This document shows, one piece after another, positions 1 to 7,879 of a stretch of 64,000 bases of DNA (the first letter of the stretch is position 1; every line of letters begins with the position of its first letter). Source of the DNA: Thalassospira sp. ER-Se-21-Dark. Lineage in GTDB: Bacteria; Pseudomonadota; Alphaproteobacteria; Rhodospirillales; Thalassospiraceae. Under the pieces are notes generated by a model. That model was not told where the DNA came from and made no database searches. It was given only the letters and a program-made list of their open reading frames with translations. The translations under genes were made by a program, and so were the position numbers. Location: contig NZ_VDEZ01000003.1 of NCBI RefSeq assembly GCF_017922435.1, forward strand, positions 310,001-374,000, written 5' to 3'.

Positions 1-1
1 C

Positions 2-211
2 TTTTCCATCGAGAAACGGCGTTGGTTGAAACGGTTTCAGGATGAAAATGATCGCCGGGTGCATCGCCTTGACCTGACAGCGCAGGGAAAATCGGCCTTC
101 ACGTCACTGTGTGAGGCGGGTGTCGCCTATGACCGGAAAGTGCGCAACTTTCTGGGCGAAGATGAATTCAAACGTCTTTCAGACCTCCTGAAACGGTTTA
201 ACGACCTGTGA
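2..211 (+). CDS. MarR-family transcriptional regulator, C-terminal fragment (5' end outside window)
   Basis: The reading frame is open from the left edge, so the gene starts before the window. The visible part carries the end of a MarR winged helix: the wing has the DENDRRVHRLDLTAQGK pattern typical of MarR proteins, with the Asp-Arg-Arg signature. A C-terminal dimerisation helix follows. MarR proteins are dimeric DNA-binding repressors that usually respond to phenolic or CoA-thioester ligands. It ends 11 bp before the stop of the convergent IclR gene. Target and ligand cannot be inferred because its upstream neighbours are not visible. Confidence 0.75.
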   Translation, partial: FSIEKRRWLKRFQDENDRRVHRLDLTAQGKSAFTSLCEAGVAYDRKVRNFLGEDEFKRLSDLLKRFNDL

Positions 212-222
212 CCTTAGCCCCC

Positions 223-1065
223 TTAAGCCTGATCAGAGTCCGCGCGCGGCGTGCCACCCCAACTTTGCGTGAAATCGGCAATGGCACGGGTAAACACGTC
301 AAAGGCCGCCTGGTCGGGCTGAAAGTAATTGGCATTGGGGTTCATCAGCGTGACGCAACAGGCCACCGCCCCGTCGAGATTATAAACCGGCGCACTGATT
401 GCCGATAAACCGGGCACGATATCGCCTTCGATCACAGCCGCCCCGCGTTGCTTGGTGTCGGCAATCAGCCGGTCCACAGTGGCATCATCCCAATGCAGGA
501 TTTCCTGTTCGGCCGAAATGACATGTTCGATTGCGCTGCGCGGCATACTGGCCAAAAAGGCCTGCCCGGTCGCAGAGCGCAAAAGCGGCATGACGGTGCC
601 AAGTCCCATGGTCGATATGATCGGCGGGCCACCATGTTCGGTGCGGATCAAAACCGGGCCACGTTCCCCCCAGATCGCAAGATGCCCAGATGATCGCAAC
701 TCAATCGCCAGATTGCGCAACAGCCGACCGGCGCGCATCACCACATCATTGCGTTCAATCGCCGAAACACCCATGCGCAACGCCATCGGGCCAAGGCCAT
801 ACAGCCCCGTCTGATCATCCTGCCAGGCAAGGCCGATGCGCACCAGACTGGCAAGATAGCGATGCACCTTTGCCGCGGGCATAGAAACCGCGTCTGCAAG
901 GTCCTTTAGCGGAACCGGGAATTTGAAATCGCACAAGGCGGCAATAATGACGCCACTGACCTCGACCGACTGAATGCCTTTGCGCTTGTCAGCGGCATCA
1001 ACCACGTCGGCGATGTCATGTTCGGTTTCGCTATCCGGGATATTTTTGGGCGAGGCTTTGGTCAA
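223..1065 (-). CDS. IclR-family transcriptional regulator
   Basis: A 280-residue protein of normal IclR length. An N-terminal winged helix-turn-helix (about residues 30-90, including PLKDLADAVSMPAAKVHRYL) is followed by the IclR effector-binding domain (about residues 105-275). IclR proteins bind small carboxylates or aromatics and usually control an adjacent catabolic or uptake operon. This one is divergent from a TRAP transporter operon, separated by about 200 bp, so it probably regulates that operon and itself. The family call is secure; the ligand is unknown. Confidence 0.88.
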   Translation of the reverse strand: MTKASPKNIPDSETEHDIADVVDAADKRKGIQSVEVSGVIIAALCDFKFPVPLKDLADAVSMPAAKVHRYLASLVRIGLAWQDDQTGLYGLGPMALRMGVSAIERNDVVMRAGRLLRNLAIELRSSGHLAIWGERGPVLIRTEHGGPPIISTMGLGTVMPLLRSATGQAFLASMPRSAIEHVISAEQEILHWDDATVDRLIADTKQRGAAVIEGDIVPGLSAISAPVYNLDGAVACCVTLMNPNANYFQPDQAAFDVFTRAIADFTQSWGGTPRADSDQA

Positions 1066-1094
1066 AATTTACCTGCATAAATTTCATATTGCGT

Positions 1095-1117
1095 AATTGA
1101 TTATATATATCATAATT
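1095..1117. promoter_or_regulatory. AT-rich imperfect palindrome between the IclR gene and TRAP operon 1
   Basis: An AT-rich imperfect dyad centred on TGATTATATATATCA lies 30 bp upstream of the IclR start and about 150 bp upstream of the TRAP operon. IclR dimers bind short AT-rich palindromes, so this is a candidate operator or promoter element. Support is positional only. Confidence 0.3.
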
Positions 1118-1268
1118 CCAATTCAAAGAAAAAACAGCATTCCAGGCGCGATCCCAGACTGCCATCCCAGACATGCACAGGCTGATGGCAACTGCACAGC
1201 AATCGCTTGGCCCGAAGCTGGTCAGACGCAAGACCAAATGAACGACTTAAAAAAATAGGGAGACATCC

Positions 1269-2327
1269 GTGAAACATCCTAATCTTCGTAAAACGCTGCT
1301 TGGTCTTATGACCGGCGCAACCATTCTGGCCGGTGCCGGTATCGCGCACGCGGCCGACATCACCCTTAAAGTCAGTCACTATCTGCCGCCAAGCCACGGC
1401 TTCCAGAAAGACTTCCTTGAAAGCTGGGGACAGCAACTGTCGGAAAAAACCGGCGGCAAAGTCGAAGTCGAGATCTATGACGCCACGTCGGCCTTTGGCA
1501 AAATCGACCGTCAGGCCGATCAGGTCCGCGCGGGCGTTATGGATATGGCCGTGGGCCTGAATGGCATTCCGCGTGACCGTTATCCGGCTGCCTCGGTGAT
1601 TGAACTGCCGTTTTTGGTGAAATATGCCGATTCCGGGTCGGAAACCCTGTGGCAGCTTTACAAGGAAGGCCTTCTTGGCAGTGACTATCAGGACTTCAAG
1701 GTCCTTGGCCTGTTTACCCATCCGGGTGGCCTGATCCACACCCTTGATACACCGGTCAGATCGCTTGATGACCTTAAGGGCCTGCGTCTTCGCACGCCAA
1801 GCCCGGCGATTTCAGCAATGCTGGAATCCTTTGGGGCATCCCCGGTCGGACTGCCGCCCTCGGCAATTTACGAAAACCTTGAAAAAGGCAATATCGAAGG
1901 TCTGGTTGCCACCTGGGATCTGGTCAATGCGGTCAAGGCCAATGAACTTTTGAAATATCACACCGATGCCGCGGCCTATACCGCCGGCTTCTATTTCGTC
2001 ATGAATCAGAAAAAATATGACAGCCTGCCCGACGACGTGCGGGCCGCAATTGACGAAATTTCCGGCGATGTCCTTGTCGGGAAATTCGGCGACTGGTGGG
2101 ACAAATGGGAAGCCGTTGGCAGGGCTGATGCGGAAAAACACGGCAATGAAATCATCACGATTGATGACGCCACCCGTGCCGAATGGCAGGAAGCATCCCA
2201 GCCGATGATCAAGGAATACCTTGCCAGCCTGAAGGAAAAAGGCGTTTCAGATCCTGAGGCGATCTATGCGCGCGCGCAGGAACTTATCGCGGAATTTGAT
2301 GCCAAATATCACGCTGGCGACAAATGA
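1269..2327 (+). CDS. TRAP transporter substrate-binding protein, DctP family (TRAP operon 1)
   Basis: A 352-residue periplasmic binding protein with a Sec signal peptide ending at Ala-His-Ala (residue 28). The DctP fold is recognisable. The LKGLRLRTP stretch places Arg175 at the position of the carboxylate-binding arginine conserved in DctP proteins, so the ligand is probably an organic acid. The start is GTG at 1269, preceded by AGGGAGA at good spacing. The next gene overlaps by 4 bp (ATGA), giving a DctP-DctQ-DctM operon. An IclR gene is divergent upstream. The substrate is not determinable from sequence. Confidence 0.9.
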   Translation: MKHPNLRKTLLGLMTGATILAGAGIAHAADITLKVSHYLPPSHGFQKDFLESWGQQLSEKTGGKVEVEIYDATSAFGKIDRQADQVRAGVMDMAVGLNGIPRDRYPAASVIELPFLVKYADSGSETLWQLYKEGLLGSDYQDFKVLGLFTHPGGLIHTLDTPVRSLDDLKGLRLRTPSPAISAMLESFGASPVGLPPSAIYENLEKGNIEGLVATWDLVNAVKANELLKYHTDAAAYTAGFYFVMNQKKYDSLPDDVRAAIDEISGDVLVGKFGDWWDKWEAVGRADAEKHGNEIITIDDATRAEWQEASQPMIKEYLASLKEKGVSDPEAIYARAQELIAEFDAKYHAGDK

Positions 2328-2860
2328 CCCAGCCGACTGAAAACTTCGGTGGATCGCGGCTTTATGCCGCGGTTCACCGCACTGACCGCTTTATGAACAG
2401 ACTGACCGACATTCTGGCTTTTGTCGGCATGGCCGCACTGATCGGTGCGATTGCCATTGTGGTTGTCGATATCATCTGGCGCCGCATTGGCGGCCAATCG
2501 ATGGTGGGCGCGGTTGACCTGACCCAGTTTTGCGTCATGGCGGCGGCATCCTGGGCGATCCCCTATGCGTTTAGCGCCCATGCCCATGTCACGGTCGATC
2601 TGGTCGGCAAGAACCATCTTCGCTTCCTGTTTCGCATCATCGACACCCTGATACCGCTTCTGTGTGCCGGGTTGATGGCGTTCCTGTTTTATCTGTCATG
2701 GGGACGCGCGATGGAACAATGGAGCTATGGCGACGTGTCGCAGAACCTTGAGATCCCGATGATCCTGTTCTGGGGCTTCCTTCTCAGCGGCATGGCGATA
2801 TCGACCGTGGTCTGTCTTGTCCATTTTCTGAAAATGCTTTTAACGAACGAGAATAACTGA
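2324..2860 (+). CDS. TRAP transporter small permease subunit, DctQ family
   Basis: A 178-residue membrane protein with four predicted transmembrane segments (about residues 30-52, 65-85, 105-128 and 145-168), the normal DctQ topology. DctQ forms a complex with DctM in the cytoplasmic membrane and contributes to binding-protein docking. The region around residues 45-50 (VDIIWRR) matches the conserved DctQ motif after the first helix. It overlaps dctP by 4 bp and the following dctM by 1 bp (TGATG), which implies translational coupling. Confidence 0.88.
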   Translation: MTQPTENFGGSRLYAAVHRTDRFMNRLTDILAFVGMAALIGAIAIVVVDIIWRRIGGQSMVGAVDLTQFCVMAAASWAIPYAFSAHAHVTVDLVGKNHLRFLFRIIDTLIPLLCAGLMAFLFYLSWGRAMEQWSYGDVSQNLEIPMILFWGFLLSGMAISTVVCLVHFLKMLLTNENN

Positions 2861-4173
2861 TGGCGACGGAATGGGCGGGATTGATCGGGTTTGTTGCAGC
2901 ACTTGCACTGGCCCTGTTGCGCGTACCGGTTGCTGTCGCGATGGCGGTGGTTGGTATTATCGGAACGCTGCTTTTGACCGACTGGATGTCGGCAAGCTAT
3001 GTGATGGCAAGCCTGCCGTTTGAGGCGATTTTCCCCTATGGCCTTTCGGTGGTGCCACTGTTCATTTTTATGGGCGTGTTCGCCTCACACTCCGGCCTTT
3101 CAAGCAACCTGTTTCGTGGCATCACGGCGTTCTCCGGACATCGTCCGGGCGGACTTGCCGCATCGAGCATCGGGGCCAGTGCGGTGTTTGGCGCAATTTG
3201 CGGATCGTCGCTTGCGACCTGTGCGACCATGGGGCGGGTAGCACTGCCTGAAATGCGTCAGCGCGGCTATGCCAAGAGCCTTGCCGGGGCATCGATTGCG
3301 GCGGGTGGCACGCTTGGCGTTCTCATTCCGCCATCGATCCTGCTGGTGATTTACGCGCTGATGACCGAACAATCGATTGGCGCGCTGTTTGCCGGTGCGA
3401 TGATCCCCGGTCTTTTGGCGACGGTTCTTTATATCGCCTCCATCCGTATTCAGGTGATGCACGATCCATCGCTTGCGCCAGTCAGCACTTATGTGCCCTG
3501 GCCGCAGCGATGGGGCGCGTTGTTGCAAATGTGGGATGCGGTCCTTTTGATCGCCTTGGTGATTGGCGGCATTTATGCTGGCCTGTTTTCCCCGACCGAG
3601 GCCGCGGCCGTTGGTGCGGGGGCGGCGTTGCTGTTTGCCTTTATGCGCAAGCGCCTGACCTGGAGCGTTTTGCGCACCGGTATTCGCGAAACAGCCGGCA
3701 TGACCGGGATGATTTTCCTTATTCTGGTGGGGGCAGCACTTTTTAATTTCTTCATTGAAACCAGCGGACTGACCCAGACCTTGGTCGACTGGATCACCAC
3801 ACAGGGCTATTCACCGCTTGTCGTTTTGATCGCCCTTCTGGTGTTTTATGTCGTTCTCGGGTGCTTCATGGATAGCCTGTCCATGATCCTTCTGACCGTT
3901 GTTCCGGCCTATGGCGTGATTACCGGGGTTGGATATAACCCGATCTGGTTTGGCGTTGTTCTGGTATCGGTTGTTGAAATCGGCCTGATTACCCCGCCGA
4001 TTGGCATGAACCTGTTTATCATTCAGGGCGTTTCACCGGACATGAAGATCACCACCCTTGCGCGCGGCATCCTGCCATTTCTGGCGGCTGACTTTGTGCG
4101 GGTGATCCTGATGATTGCAATCCCGGGTCTGGTTCTGTGGTTGCCGCATTTGCTGGGATTTGGCGCCTATTGA
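2860..4173 (+). CDS. TRAP transporter large permease subunit, DctM family
   Basis: A 437-residue polytopic membrane protein of typical DctM length with about twelve hydrophobic segments. Family hallmarks are visible: PLFIFMGVFASHSG near residue 65, a GAxxGSSxAT stretch near 110-122, AAGGTLGVLIPPSI near 145-158, and GCFMDSLSMILL in the second half. DctM is the sodium-coupled elevator that imports substrate handed over by DctP. It is the last gene of TRAP operon 1 and is followed by a strong terminator. Confidence 0.92.
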   Translation: MATEWAGLIGFVAALALALLRVPVAVAMAVVGIIGTLLLTDWMSASYVMASLPFEAIFPYGLSVVPLFIFMGVFASHSGLSSNLFRGITAFSGHRPGGLAASSIGASAVFGAICGSSLATCATMGRVALPEMRQRGYAKSLAGASIAAGGTLGVLIPPSILLVIYALMTEQSIGALFAGAMIPGLLATVLYIASIRIQVMHDPSLAPVSTYVPWPQRWGALLQMWDAVLLIALVIGGIYAGLFSPTEAAAVGAGAALLFAFMRKRLTWSVLRTGIRETAGMTGMIFLILVGAALFNFFIETSGLTQTLVDWITTQGYSPLVVLIALLVFYVVLGCFMDSLSMILLTVVPAYGVITGVGYNPIWFGVVLVSVVEIGLITPPIGMNLFIIQGVSPDMKITTLARGILPFLAADFVRVILMIAIPGLVLWLPHLLGFGAY

Positions 4174-4192
4174 TTGGCACAGCGTTTTAAAC

Positions 4193-4230
4193 AAAGCCCC
4201 GGAACAGACAGAACCTGTTCCGGGGCTTTT
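4193..4230. terminator. Rho-independent terminator, probably bidirectional
   Basis: A perfect 15-bp stem (AAAGCCCCGGAACAG paired with CTGTTCCGGGGCTTT) encloses a 7-nt loop and is followed by a T run. It lies between the convergent TRAP operon 1 and the dioxygenase gene. It has T-rich tails on both strands and could stop both. Confidence 0.9.
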
Positions 4231-4252
4231 GATTTTCAGACGTTAAGACCGT

Positions 4253-5365
4253 TTATTCGGCGGCATCCACCTTGATCACGCCACGGCGGATCTGGTCTTC
4301 TTCGATGCTTTCAAACAGGGCGCGGAAGTTCCCCTCGCCAAAGCCTTCGTCGCCTTTGCGCTGAATAAACTCAAAGAAGATCGGGCCGATCACGGTTTTC
4401 GAGAAGATCTGAAGCAAAATCTTGGTCGTGCCACCATCAACCACACCTTCGCCGTCAATCAGGATGCCGTGGGTTTTCATGCGTTCAATCGGCTCGTCAT
4501 GGCCGTGCACGCGTTCATGCGATTTCTCGTAATAGGTTTCCGGCGGGCCGGGCATGAATTTCAGATCATTGGCGGCAAGCTTGTCGGTGGCGTCATAGAT
4601 GCCGTCCGTGCCGACTGCGATATGCTGAATGCCTTCGCCCTTGTATTTGCGCAGGTATTCTTCGATCTGGCTTTTATCATCGGTCGATTCATTAAGCGGA
4701 ATGCGGATCTTGCCACAGGGGGATGTGATCGCGCGGCTGACCAGACCGGTGATTTTACCGGCAATGTCAAAGAAGTGGATTTGCTTGAAACCAAACAGAT
4801 CGCGATAGAAGTCCCACCATTTATCCATATTGCCGCGATAGACGTTATGGGTCAGGTGATCGAGGTAATAGAAACCAACACCTTCTGGCTTCGGATCGCG
4901 TTCGCCCAGCCAGTCAAATTCCGCGTCATAGGCCGAACCGGTTTCACCATATTTATCGACGAAGTACAGCAACGACCCGCCAATGCCGACGATGGCCGGG
5001 ACATCAAGCGTCTTGTCATCCCCGGTATAGGGTTCCGCCCCCTTTGACACCGCATGATCAAAGGCATGCTTGGCATCGACCACGCGCCATGCCATCGACG
5101 GCGCACAGGGGCCATGTTTCTCAACGAACTTCATGCCGTGGGAGGATGGCTCGGCATTGAGGATGTAGTTGATATCGCCCTGACGCCAGACGGTGATGTT
5201 TTTGGTTTTATGTTTGGCAACCGGGCTGTATCCCATGCGAGTAAACAGGGTTTCGAGTTTGTCGGCGTCTTCATGGGCGAATTCAACGAACTCGAACCCG
5301 TCGGTTCCGGCCGGGTTTTCATCGCTAATGGTTGCGCGCGGGGCATCATGCGGGAACGGACCCAT
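4253..5365 (-). CDS. hppD: 4-hydroxyphenylpyruvate dioxygenase
   Basis: A 370-residue Fe(II) dioxygenase that converts 4-hydroxyphenylpyruvate to homogentisate in tyrosine catabolism, in the cytoplasm. Two vicinal-oxygen-chelate domains are present. The iron ligands correspond to His170 (DHLTHNVY), His248 (GEGIQHIAV) and the Glu of FFEFIQRKG near residue 330. The C-terminal GFGEGNFRALFESIE helix that closes the active site is intact. The start at 5365 has an AAAGGAG Shine-Dalgarno. It is divergent from an AsnC/Lrp gene. No homogentisate dioxygenase is in the window, so the rest of the pathway must be elsewhere. Confidence 0.95.
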   Translation of the reverse strand: MGPFPHDAPRATISDENPAGTDGFEFVEFAHEDADKLETLFTRMGYSPVAKHKTKNITVWRQGDINYILNAEPSSHGMKFVEKHGPCAPSMAWRVVDAKHAFDHAVSKGAEPYTGDDKTLDVPAIVGIGGSLLYFVDKYGETGSAYDAEFDWLGERDPKPEGVGFYYLDHLTHNVYRGNMDKWWDFYRDLFGFKQIHFFDIAGKITGLVSRAITSPCGKIRIPLNESTDDKSQIEEYLRKYKGEGIQHIAVGTDGIYDATDKLAANDLKFMPGPPETYYEKSHERVHGHDEPIERMKTHGILIDGEGVVDGGTTKILLQIFSKTVIGPIFFEFIQRKGDEGFGEGNFRALFESIEEDQIRRGVIKVDAAE

Positions 5366-5388
5366 CGGAAGTCTCCTTTGATTGGCAC

Positions 5389-5432
5389 ATTCGAATGATT
5401 GGAATTATTCGAATTCTTGTTATGTTCCAATC
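5389..5432. promoter_or_regulatory. Clustered palindromes upstream of hppD, candidate AsnC/Lrp operator
   Basis: Two identical 8-bp palindromes ATTCGAAT occur at 5389-5396 and 5407-5414, 18 bp apart. They overlap a second inverted repeat, GATTGGAA (5397-5404) with TTCCAATC (5425-5432). The cluster lies 24-67 bp upstream of the hppD start, between hppD and the divergent regulator. Lrp-type proteins bind repeated phased sites, so this is a plausible operator. This is inference from position and symmetry. Confidence 0.5.
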
Positions 5433-5528
5433 GTGCGCCAAACCGCGTGCAACGTGCGTGCATTTACGCTTGCGTTTCGGGATTCTTTGCATACATCATG
5501 CATTAAACAATCATTTGGCGCGTGAAAT

Positions 5529-5999
5529 ATGCAACTTGATCGACTGGACCTTAAGATACTGGCGGAATTGCAACGCGACGGCCGTCTGACAAACAACGAT
5601 TTGTCCGAACGCATCGGCCTTTCAGCGTCACAATGTTCGCGCCGCCGTGCCCGCCTTGAAGACGACAAGGTCATTCGCGGGTACAGGGCCGATATTGACC
5701 GGCAAAAGATGGGCATGGGCTTGCTGGTGGTGATTTCGGTGACACTTGCCACCCATAACCGCGACAATGCCAAACGGTTTGCCAGACTGTTGGCGGATTT
5801 GCCCGAAGTGTTGGAGGCGTTTTCGCTGACCGGGGAGATGGATTACCACCTTAAGGTCGCGACCAAGGACCTGGCCGCACTTTCGCATTTCGTCAATGAG
5901 GTGCTGTTGCCCCATGACTCGGTCCAGCATGTGAAGACATCGATTGTGCTGAATGTGCTTAAGGATTTCGAGGGACTTGCCGTCGATCCGGATCTTTGA
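5529..5999 (+). CDS. Lrp/AsnC-family transcriptional regulator
   Basis: A 156-residue protein with an N-terminal helix-turn-helix (about residues 5-60; LDLKILAELQRDGRLTNNDL, then SASQCSRRRARLE) and a C-terminal RAM ligand-binding domain (about residues 75-150; GEMDYHLKV is the conserved turn). Lrp/AsnC proteins form octamers and sense amino acids or related metabolites. Divergent arrangement with the 4-hydroxyphenylpyruvate dioxygenase gene suggests local control of tyrosine catabolism. It is convergent with the ABC operon beyond element E1. Confidence 0.88.
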   Translation: MQLDRLDLKILAELQRDGRLTNNDLSERIGLSASQCSRRRARLEDDKVIRGYRADIDRQKMGMGLLVVISVTLATHNRDNAKRFARLLADLPEVLEAFSLTGEMDYHLKVATKDLAALSHFVNEVLLPHDSVQHVKTSIVLNVLKDFEGLAVDPDL

Positions 6000-6014
6000 G
6001 CCATAACAAGGGAA

Positions 6015-6077
6015 AAGGCCGCGCCCGTAAGGCACGGCCTTACCTGTCCCGAAACTCCCCTTACAAAAAAGTTTCGG
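6015..6077. other. Two short hairpins after the AsnC gene
   Basis: AAGGCCG (6015-6021) pairs with CGGCCTT (6035-6041), and CCGAAACT (6049-6056) pairs with AGTTTCGG (6070-6077). Neither has a following T run, so they are not classical terminators. They may stabilise or end the AsnC-gene transcript. Confidence 0.4.
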
Positions 6078-6095
6078 TGACGCCCCCCTGTATTG

Positions 6096-6360
6096 AGGGT
6101 CAGGACCCATCAATTTGATTTAAATGGCAGACGTTATATTTGTGAAATCCAAGGAAAAGCCCGCAGGGCGGGTCGGTATCCCGCACAAGGGATTTGACGC
6201 CGGAGTTTGCAAATATAACGTCTGTCCTTCGGATTAACCGGATTTGCACGGGCTACTTTGTCGTAAAACCTTGAAAGATAAATATCTTTCGGCGGCTTTG
6301 CTCCGCGTATCCGCACAAATCCGGTCAACCATTAAAACCAAATTGATGGGTCCTGACCCT
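6096..6360 (-). repeat. Structured palindromic element E1 (copy 1 of 2)
   Basis: A 265-bp gene-free element. Its ends form a 32-bp terminal inverted repeat (6096-6127 with 6329-6360, 30 of 32 positions paired), beginning AGGGTC. Inside are an arm pair of 15 bp (6128-6142 with 6210-6224, perfect) and a second domain (6238-6324) closed by CCGGATTTG/CAAATCCGG. The block 6223-6324 matches the complement of 21291-21392 at 92 of 102 positions without gaps, so this is the same element family as E2 in opposite orientation. It sits between convergent genes, 5 bp from the last gene of the ABC operon. No transposase is encoded. It could be a non-autonomous mobile element, a structured RNA, or both. Confidence 0.85.
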
Positions 6361-6365
6361 AATCA

Positions 6366-7118
6366 CTAGATGGCAAGGTACTGATCGCGCAGTTCCTCGT
6401 TATCCAGAACAGCCTGCGCGGTCCCGTCAAAGACGATCTCGCCGCTATCCATGATAATCGCGCGGTCGGCCAGTTTCAGGGCTGCAATTGCGTTCTGCTC
6501 GACAATAATCGTCGTAATGCCGAGCTTCTTGACGTTTTGCAGGGTCTTTTCAATTTCCTGAACAATGACCGGTGCCAGACCTTCATACGGTTCATCAAGC
6601 AGCAAAAGCTTGATGTCACGGGCCAAGGCACGCCCGATCGCCAGCATCTGTTGTTCGCCACCGGAAAGGGTGATGGCTTCCTGTTCCGCCCTTTCACCAA
6701 GACGCGGGAACAGTTCATAGATGCGCTGGATCGACCAGCCATGCGGCTCGGCAATCTGGGCCAGCTCAAGGTTCTGCTGAACCGTCATGCCTGGAATGAT
6801 GCGCCGATCTTCGGGCACAAGTTGCAGACCCAGACGGGCCGCCTGCCAGGCCTTCATTTCGTGCAATGGCTGGTGATCAAGCCAGATTTCACCATGCTTG
6901 AGTTCCGGGTCGCCCATGCGGGCGAGCGTGCGGAGCGTTGATGTCTTGCCCGCGCCGTTACGCCCGAGAAGGGCCAGAATTTCGCCCTCGCGGACGTCAA
7001 AGGACAGCCCCTGAACGATATAGCTTTCGCCGTAATAGGCATGGATGTCATAGACCGAGAAAAACGCCGGATCTCCACCCTGTTTACGGACGGGTTCCTG
7101 TTTTGGCAAAGCGTTCAT
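6366..7118 (-). CDS. ABC transporter ATP-binding protein, LivF type
   Basis: A 250-residue ATPase of the branched-chain amino acid (HAAT) transporter family. The Walker A is GRNGAGKT (about residue 52), the signature LSGGEQQ (about 150) and the Walker B LLLLDEP (about 170). DEPYEGLAP is characteristic of LivF. It energises uptake with the LivG-type partner, whose gene overlaps by 4 bp. It is the last gene of a five-gene minus-strand operon (binding protein, two permeases, two ATPases). Its stop codon lies 5 bp from element E1. Confidence 0.92.
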   Translation of the reverse strand: MNALPKQEPVRKQGGDPAFFSVYDIHAYYGESYIVQGLSFDVREGEILALLGRNGAGKTSTLRTLARMGDPELKHGEIWLDHQPLHEMKAWQAARLGLQLVPEDRRIIPGMTVQQNLELAQIAEPHGWSIQRIYELFPRLGERAEQEAITLSGGEQQMLAIGRALARDIKLLLLDEPYEGLAPVIVQEIEKTLQNVKKLGITTIIVEQNAIAALKLADRAIIMDSGEIVFDGTAQAVLDNEELRDQYLAI

Positions 7119-7876
7119 ACCGTTTCCCCTCCGAGATAGGCTTCCTTGACCCGTGGGTCGTTACGTACTTCTTCCGGCGTGCCTTCACAAATGATGGCAC
7201 CCTGGGCCAAGACGCTGATGCGATCGGCAAGACTGAACACAACATGCATATCGTGTTCAATGATCACCTTGGTCATGCCGCGTTCCTTGATCCGTTTGAG
7301 CAGATCAATCGTGCGGTTGGTGTCATGACGCGACATGCCAGCAGTCGGTTCATCCAGCAGGAACAGTTTCGGCTGCTGGCCAAGGCACATGGCAAGTTCA
7401 AGACGACGTTTGTCACCACGCGACATCGAACCGGCAAGATGATCCTTGTGCTGAAGCAAGCCGACATCTTCAAGAAGGTGTTCAGCATGTTCGCGGACTT
7501 CTTTTTCCGCAAACAGGCTGCTGAGGAAGTTCATCTTGAAAATGCCTTCGCGCTTGGCAAAGGCCGGAACCATCACATTTTGCAAAAGCGACAGTTCCGG
7601 GAAGATTTCCGGCGTCTGGAAAACACGCGCGACACCAAGTTGGTTGATCTCGTGCGGTTCCTTGCCGGTCAGGACCTGATCGCCAAGCAACACACGACCG
7701 CGGCTTGGTGCCAAGCGTCCGACAATCACGTTCAGCAATGTCGATTTGCCTGCCCCGTTTGGCCCGATGATCGCGTGCACGGTGCCTTCCTTGACTCGAA
7801 GGTTGATATCGGAAAGCGCCTGCAGACCGCCAAAGTTCTTGTCGACGTCGGTGACGTCAAGAATGTATTCGGACAT
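7115..7876 (-). CDS. ABC transporter ATP-binding protein, LivG type
   Basis: A 253-residue ATPase with Walker A GPNGAGKS (about residue 39), Walker B LFLLDEPTAGMS (about 165) and a LivG-type C-terminus. The signature motif reads MSRGDKRRLE rather than the usual LSxGxQRxLE, an unusual ABC signature in which the Ser-x-Gly core is kept. It pairs with the LivF-type ATPase downstream (4-bp overlap) and starts 3 bp after the LivM-type permease stop. Confidence 0.9.
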   Translation of the reverse strand: MSEYILDVTDVDKNFGGLQALSDINLRVKEGTVHAIIGPNGAGKSTLLNVIVGRLAPSRGRVLLGDQVLTGKEPHEINQLGVARVFQTPEIFPELSLLQNVMVPAFAKREGIFKMNFLSSLFAEKEVREHAEHLLEDVGLLQHKDHLAGSMSRGDKRRLELAMCLGQQPKLFLLDEPTAGMSRHDTNRTIDLLKRIKERGMTKVIIEHDMHVVFSLADRISVLAQGAIICEGTPEEVRNDPRVKEAYLGGETV

Positions 7877-7879
7877 GGA

